From assembly GCA_050084985.1 (NCBI GenBank), contig JBITNC010000001.1, positions 125,984,001 to 126,048,000 on the forward strand: a DNA stretch of 64,000 bases, in the 5' to 3' direction. The position numbers and the translations under genes were made by a program. Each line of letters starts with the position of its first letter. Within the stretch, counting starts at the first letter, position 1. This DNA is from Nageia nagi. Its lineage: Eukaryota > Pinophyta. The notes under the pieces were generated by a model. That model did not search any database. It worked only from the letters and a program-made list of their open reading frames with translations, and had not been told where the DNA came from. Positions 58,262-64,000 of the stretch are shown here, piece after piece.

Positions 58262-58934
58262 GAGATTAATAATGATGTATGTTATATTTAATTAATGATA
58301 GAAAAAAAAGAAAGAAACAAAACATATTAGTGACCTTAGATGGCCAAAAATGGTTTATGGGACTAGAAAGTACAATCATGTAAATTAAGCCTACAATCCT
58401 TTGGTGGGGCCTATAAATAAAAGATAAAAGAATTAATAAATACAATCGTATAAGAGAAACCTAACCCTAAAAGAAAGGAGGTATAGAAAAACTAAGACTC
58501 TTATGAAATGTCACTTTGGACCACATTGGGGGAGGATATGATAGTACTCTTTGCTACAGGGGGAGCTTAGGTATGATCACTATGCGATGTGTCTATGATA
58601 CTACTATTGGAGGAGAATAAGGATGTCGTCTAATTCATCCATGAAGGATATGATCAAACAAATCCATGAAGGATCCTCGATGCTCTTTATACATCTCTTA
58701 TTTTGATGTGGTCGATGCAAGTTCCCCTCTTAATATCTCCTATGAGCTCGCTCAGGGGAAGAGATAAGAAAAAAGGATGTGATGAGTCAATCCCCAAGTG
58801 GTTGTTGATTAGGATAAGAGGACGACCTCTCGAAAGTATAGAGCCAAACATCGTTGATTAGGATACATGATGAATGTGCTTAAAGAGTTATGTGATTCTC
58901 AAAAAAAGGCAATAATATCATTCTTGGATATCAT
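58262..58934. other. Sequence interrupting the RLP flank, unassigned
   Basis: About 670 bp separates two halves of the fourth RLP flank that are contiguous around 36830-37080, so it looks like an insertion. The middle (58500-58860) is more GC-rich than its surroundings. No inverted ends, duplication of target or protein motif was recognised. Confidence 0.4.
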
Positions 58935-59240
58935 CTATATTTTGATGGCATTTTGGAATCATCATTTTATTTATTATTTAAGTTATTATTCAAAAGTTAT
59001 AGGCTTCTATTTTATGTTTGTTGTCATATGTATGTTTATATTGATGTTTAAAATTATTTTCATTTTAATATAATTTTGAAATTTAGTTTTTCAATTTATT
59101 AGTTCAAGTTATGGGCTTCAATTTTATGTAAGAATAAATGATTCTAAAAACTTGGTAATATGATGGTATGATGGAAGTAAATGTAAGTATCATTTTAACT
59201 TCAAATTTATTATGGATTAAGTAATTCTAAAAATAATATA

Positions 59241-59389
59241 TTAGATATATTAAAGACATATATTTAAAAATATCGAGAGGTATAAATCTCAAGGTGTCTA
59301 TCTCATCTTCTTGGAAGAGTGATTTCCAAAATAGAAACCTCAAGATATACATCTTGAAGTTTTTAAATATATATCTTTACAATATCTAA
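59241..59389. repeat. Fold-back hairpin element, diverged second copy
   Basis: Arms starting TTAGATATATTAAAGACATA and, on the other strand, TTAGATATTGTAAAGATATA are imperfect reverse complements over about 65 bp. The centre (CTATCTCATCTTCTTGG) matches the centre of the hairpin at 45522-45679 (CTATCTCATTTCTTGG). Both have CGAGAG at the same place in the left arm, so they belong to one family. Confidence 0.75.
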
Positions 59390-62300
59390 GTTAGTATATA
59401 TATATTCCAAATAAAAATTAAATATGGTAATTTAGCAATTTACAAATACAATTATAAAAATAAAAATAACATAAAACCACAAACCAATTCTTTTATATAT
59501 GCAATTTTTTAAATATTATCAATTTATTTTTTAAAAATATATAGCAAGAATGATTACATCCATAACATTCTATACTACTTTCTTTCTTGATTAGATATCT
59601 CAAAGTGATAATATGTGTGTAACAAAATCACTATCTAATCAAAAATCATCAAATTAGGCATTTAATCATATGTTTATTTTGTTGATCCTAGTGAATATGC
59701 ATCATATATTTCAATATAAATGAGAAAAATAGAACTAATAAAGGCTATTGAACAAGTCCTACTTCACCGACTTCAATGGTTTGTGTTACATAATTTTGGT
59801 CCACCAAAGGTGATCCCACTTATGTGTTTTATTATGTGAATCTATATTTTTTTGTTTGACTTATCGATATTTTTCTATCTACTCGATCTTGATTACAAAA
59901 TCTACTCTTAGGATTCTCAATGTTTATGTAGTTGTATGTACCAGCATTACTATTTAAGGCTTCACATATACACTACCTCAAGCAATAACACTAAGGTTTT
60001 AGTCTATATTTGATGTGGGGATTTGTATATCAACATCACTATCCTTGAAAAGCTCCTATCTATGTATAATCTCCATCATCCTAAGTAAGGTTGATTAAGT
60101 ATCTAGCTATCTCTTTATCCCTTTTTCATTAGGATATCAATGTTATCTTGATCCAATACTATAAGTATTGCTTTATTTGTTTCCATTCTATCATAATTTA
60201 GAGTAATTTTCTTAAGATCGAATATGAATATTTTACTATAGTTTATACTTAGTTTAATATTAGGGATCACTACAAATAATCAATAATTTATTCATCACTT
60301 CAATTACTAGCCAACCCCTCTTCTATTTTCTTCACCTCCTAGAGGTTAATGTTGAATGCCTTGGAGAGAACCATTGTGAGAATGGTGGGATTGGTGAAAA
60401 ATATATTTTGGTGAATAAAGAAATTCCCAAATTTTGATTATTCAACATTGGTATTATCAATCAAGGAGTGCTTTTGATATTATGTTGGTAGTCCACCAAT
60501 CCCTTGGAATTGTAAACATAGGACCCAAATGAAGCTCTATATCCAAAGGAGTCCATGGATATCCTATAATCAAATAAAAGTATTACCTCATATAATACAA
60601 AGCTTGAGTTTTCAAATTACATTTAATAAAATTTTAGTGTTGTTAATAATTTATATAGGTTTGTGTATAATATTTTATGTTATTAGTCAACTTTTTTATT
60701 TTATTTTTTAATTATTTCAAATATAGATGATATATGTTAAATGGATACACATACAACATTTAGGTTATCCCTACGTCCCTTGTTTTTAGCTATAGGATGA
60801 CATAACAAGCATAAATAAATTAGACATTCATAGTAAAAAAATATAAATATGAGACATTTTTAGCTTAGATAATCATATTTCACATTTCTCTTTGTAAGTA
60901 ATTAGATATTGAATCATTATATAAATATATAAATATTTATAAGGTAAAAATAACTAGATTAAATAAATTATAATTAATTACTCCCCAATATGTTATATGT
61001 AATTTCTTTTAATGTAGAGAGAGAGAGAGAGAGAAAGATTTTTTATTTAGTAATAATGTTTGTACTATTCTCATGATCAAATCTTAACTTTTAACATCTT
61101 AGAGAATTTTCTACATGTTATTTGTAAAATTCATTATTATATCAAAGCACACAAGTTTGTAGGGGTTATTAGTAGTATCAAAATCAAAATGTTACTTATT
61201 TGTATCATATAATAAGTTATATTTCTACAATGTTCCAAAAGTTTAGGAGGTTATCAACCTTGAAGGGATGACAAGGATTAAAAAGTGGTGAGATACTAAA
61301 TACAACCCTTAAAGAGTGTAGTAAGGATGTTTAACTTGATCATATGAACCTACCAAGATATGTAATAAAATTCACTAATGGTGTCTTATGAATCAAGACC
61401 ATCAATTCCCAAAAATCATCTTCAAATCAGTATATGTATATTAATGTATAAATACATGTATAAAGTATCATTAAATTTTAAAAAGATGAAGATTTAATTA
61501 TATAAAAATTTTCATGAAATTATTTCTTTAGGCCTCTATCCATGAAATTTTTTTTATCATGAAAACAACTATATTGACAAGGGTGGCCTAATATATCAAC
61601 CTGCATCATGTGTGGATAATCTTTAAAATTAATATCATACTTACTCTTCCATTGTAATTTTTCTTCTAGACACTTGAACTATGTATTATTTACTTTTGGC
61701 ATATAATGGGTTATTACTTGTATGATGGATGAATATTTACCCTTAGTACAATTCATATCCTAGTAAATTACCTATAGTGGTCTAGAAAGCTTCTTTAGCA
61801 ATATTTTATGGATTGTGTGGCTTGGTACAAGAGATTTAGGATAAACTAAGCATCCAGTTGAAGCACATTTGGGTGGCCATGGATTCCCAAACTTGTGATC
61901 CCATGCTAATCAATAGATTCTTCAAGAAGTGGTGATGCCTTCCACCTAATTTTTATACTTTATATCATAGTCACATATGCATATCTCAATTGAATTCAAC
62001 TTCAATAGAGGTTTAGAGACATGTAATCTACTAAGCTCCTTACTCATTATGAATCTAGGTACCATGATATCCATGGTTTTGATCTAAAGTCCCTCCTTAA
62101 CCTATTCAAAATGTGTATTGCGATGATCCCCTTTGGGTTAACTCCAAAAACCAACATTCATAAGAGACAAAAGAGTCTCAAATTTTGTATATCCTTTTTG
62201 TACATTTTTCCCCCTGACAACACTCTATGCAATATGTTATTTTAGTTAATACAAATCTTTTTACTACCAAAAAAGGGGGGGTTTTGAAGTCTCCCCCAAC

Positions 62301-64000
62301 ATTCTAGGCAGAATTTCCAAATGTATTTCCTTATATTTACATATAAAGATTATGGTAAATTATTTCAAAAGGAGAATAAAGTCTCTATATAATTCTACTA
62401 AAATATAAATAAGATAAAAAAAATTTAATAAAAGATTTACCCCACCATTAATATATTGGTTAAATATGGTAATAATAGAATAATAGTATTCAAACTATTC
62501 AAAAAAGAATAAAGTTACATTCCTTTATCTCCTTATCCTATCCTAATATCCTATCAAGTTTGATCAAGTTCTTTTATGCTTCATCCACCAGAAGAGATCT
62601 TTATTATTAAAATTAAATAAAATAAAGGTGGATCTCTTCATTGAAATAGAAATTATGTTTATGTTTTCTATAAAACTTGTAATATATTCATAAAATATAC
62701 ATTTATCCACCACAATGATTTTATTTTTTTCTAGGTTTTCTTTTTGGTATATTTTTCAACTTGAATCTTATGTTTTCTTCTTATGAATCTACTTGATTCT
62801 TTCACATTTTTTAACATATTGATCAATAGATAATTGTGTCAACTTTTTACTTAACTTTAAGATGTTACAAAGCATTTTGGAGTGCCTATATAATTATTCA
62901 TATTCTATGGATTTTGTTGCATGATCTCAAACTTTCTTCCTTCATAATAAGAGGCAAATTTGGAGTCATATTTATTGATTCTAACAATCTGTATTTTGAT
63001 GAGTTTAGTGATTTTACCCTTTTCTTAGATGAATTAAATAAAATCTCCTTTGTATTATATAATTTATGCCACACCTTATATTCATGATATGAATGAGAGT
63101 AACTTCCATTACCAATACCATGATTTATCTAAATATTATGCTCTCCACCTACCACAACATGCATTGTAATCATCTTCAACAACCCTTTAAATTTTAGAGT
63201 AGAAATATTTCCCACCTAAATAACATTGATTGAATTTTCTAAATATTAGAATAAAAAGGCCATTATATTCATAAGCTTTCTCCTTTGAATATGGTTCATA
63301 ATGGGAATATCATAACTATGAACTATAAAATAGCTATCATCTAATATGAGGAATGACATGATTGGTACTGCAACAATATTCTATAGTTTAGGAAGTGAAT
63401 ATATCATAATGTAATAAATAATAATGTAACAAATGGTAAGTAACATGTTAAATGATTATTAAATTTATAATTTGATAGATTATATGATTGTTAAATCCTT
63501 ACAAAGAATGCATTATATTTTAAATTTACTATAACATAGAAAAATAAATGTACACTCTTACTTTCTAATTTATCATTGTCCCAAGTGTGTTTTAAGTAAT
63601 ATTATAAAGAATTATAATTTGTACATTATCTTGATTATACTCTCTTTTAGTATGATATTATGATAATTTCTAATTGTTAATTGTATATATTTAATTTCAA
63701 TCTATTATCTATCATTTTTAATACTTGTAAAATAGTTAGCTTTTATCAAGACCCCAAAACCTACTAACAAATTCATGAAAAATTTACAAAAATACCACAA
63801 AGGTACACTAAAATTTACAAAACAATCCCCATAATACCTATTATAGCTTAGTCACAACTAAAATCCATCTTAAAATGGGTTGTGACATTGTGCAACTATG
63901 AACTATCTAATATGTTATAAGTGAATACAAATTTCTTTTTATCAATGGTATTGCCTCCCTTTTTATTTGCATTCAAAGTATTTATGGAAATTTTGATTAG
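59390..64000. other. AT-rich stretch without recognisable genes
   Basis: About 4.6 kb with no supported gene on either strand. A (GA)n run lies at 61017-61035 and a short poly-G run at about 62275-62281. Several open stretches of 60-85 codons have AT-biased composition and no motif. Confidence 0.45.

Noticed and set aside
62836-63087. Plus-strand 83-codon open frame
   Set aside because: Biased toward Phe, Leu and Ile with no recognisable motif, homologous copy or splice context.

Overview
The window is nuclear DNA from a plant. It is strongly AT-rich, gene-poor and full of decayed transposable elements. A gymnosperm-like genome fits (very old LTR elements, long empty stretches, intronless receptor genes in a repeat desert), but this is inference. 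The sequence itself shows plant families only: a leucine-rich-repeat receptor-like protein (RLP), a Helitron with Rep and helicase, Ty1/copia and Ty3-like LTR elements, a MULE/FAR1-type transposase relic, a plant-mobile-domain relic and a WIP-type zinc-finger fragment.

One protein-coding gene looks intact: a single-exon 885-residue RLP on the minus strand (9475-12132). It belongs to a dispersed local family in the same orientation. The second copy is nearly full length but has two stops just before its membrane anchor (46433-49138). The third is a truncated N-terminal pseudogene (35552-36356). The fourth is a remnant of about 35 codons with upstream flank (57793-58260). There is also a second stretch of upstream flank alone (57540-57790) and an inverted scrap of the RLP 3' end (7323-7443). 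The copies share upstream sequence, which in the intact gene is partly duplicated and rich in TTGAC (W-box-like) cores.

1-1250 holds the gag end of a copia relic, and 1250-9470 is mostly AT-rich sequence with small islands. Immediately upstream of the intact RLP promoter (from 12674) lies a large LTR element on the plus strand (12674 to about 30445), with LTRs of 3.6 and 2.2 kb. Nested inside it is a copia element on the minus strand (18844-27229) with both LTRs, primer-binding site, polypurine tract, gag, integrase, reverse transcriptase and RNase H remnants. 30446-35550 has degenerate coding scraps, including a plant mobile domain.

From 40101 to 45340 lies a Helitron Rep-helicase gene that stays in one reading frame throughout once three introns are removed. 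It carries 14 in-frame stops but no frameshift. Downstream are a 158-bp near-perfect fold-back hairpin (a diverged relative sits at 59241-59389) and a fragment of a WIP/TT1-family zinc-finger gene, plausibly captured by the Helitron.

51383-55370 holds a decayed MULE/FAR1-like gene on the minus strand. Its 3' part is a tandem array of exon-sized units at a period of about 160 bp. Six of them are 75-78 nt long, open in one frame and next to splice-site sequences. This array is the most unusual structure in the window. 59390-64000 shows no gene.
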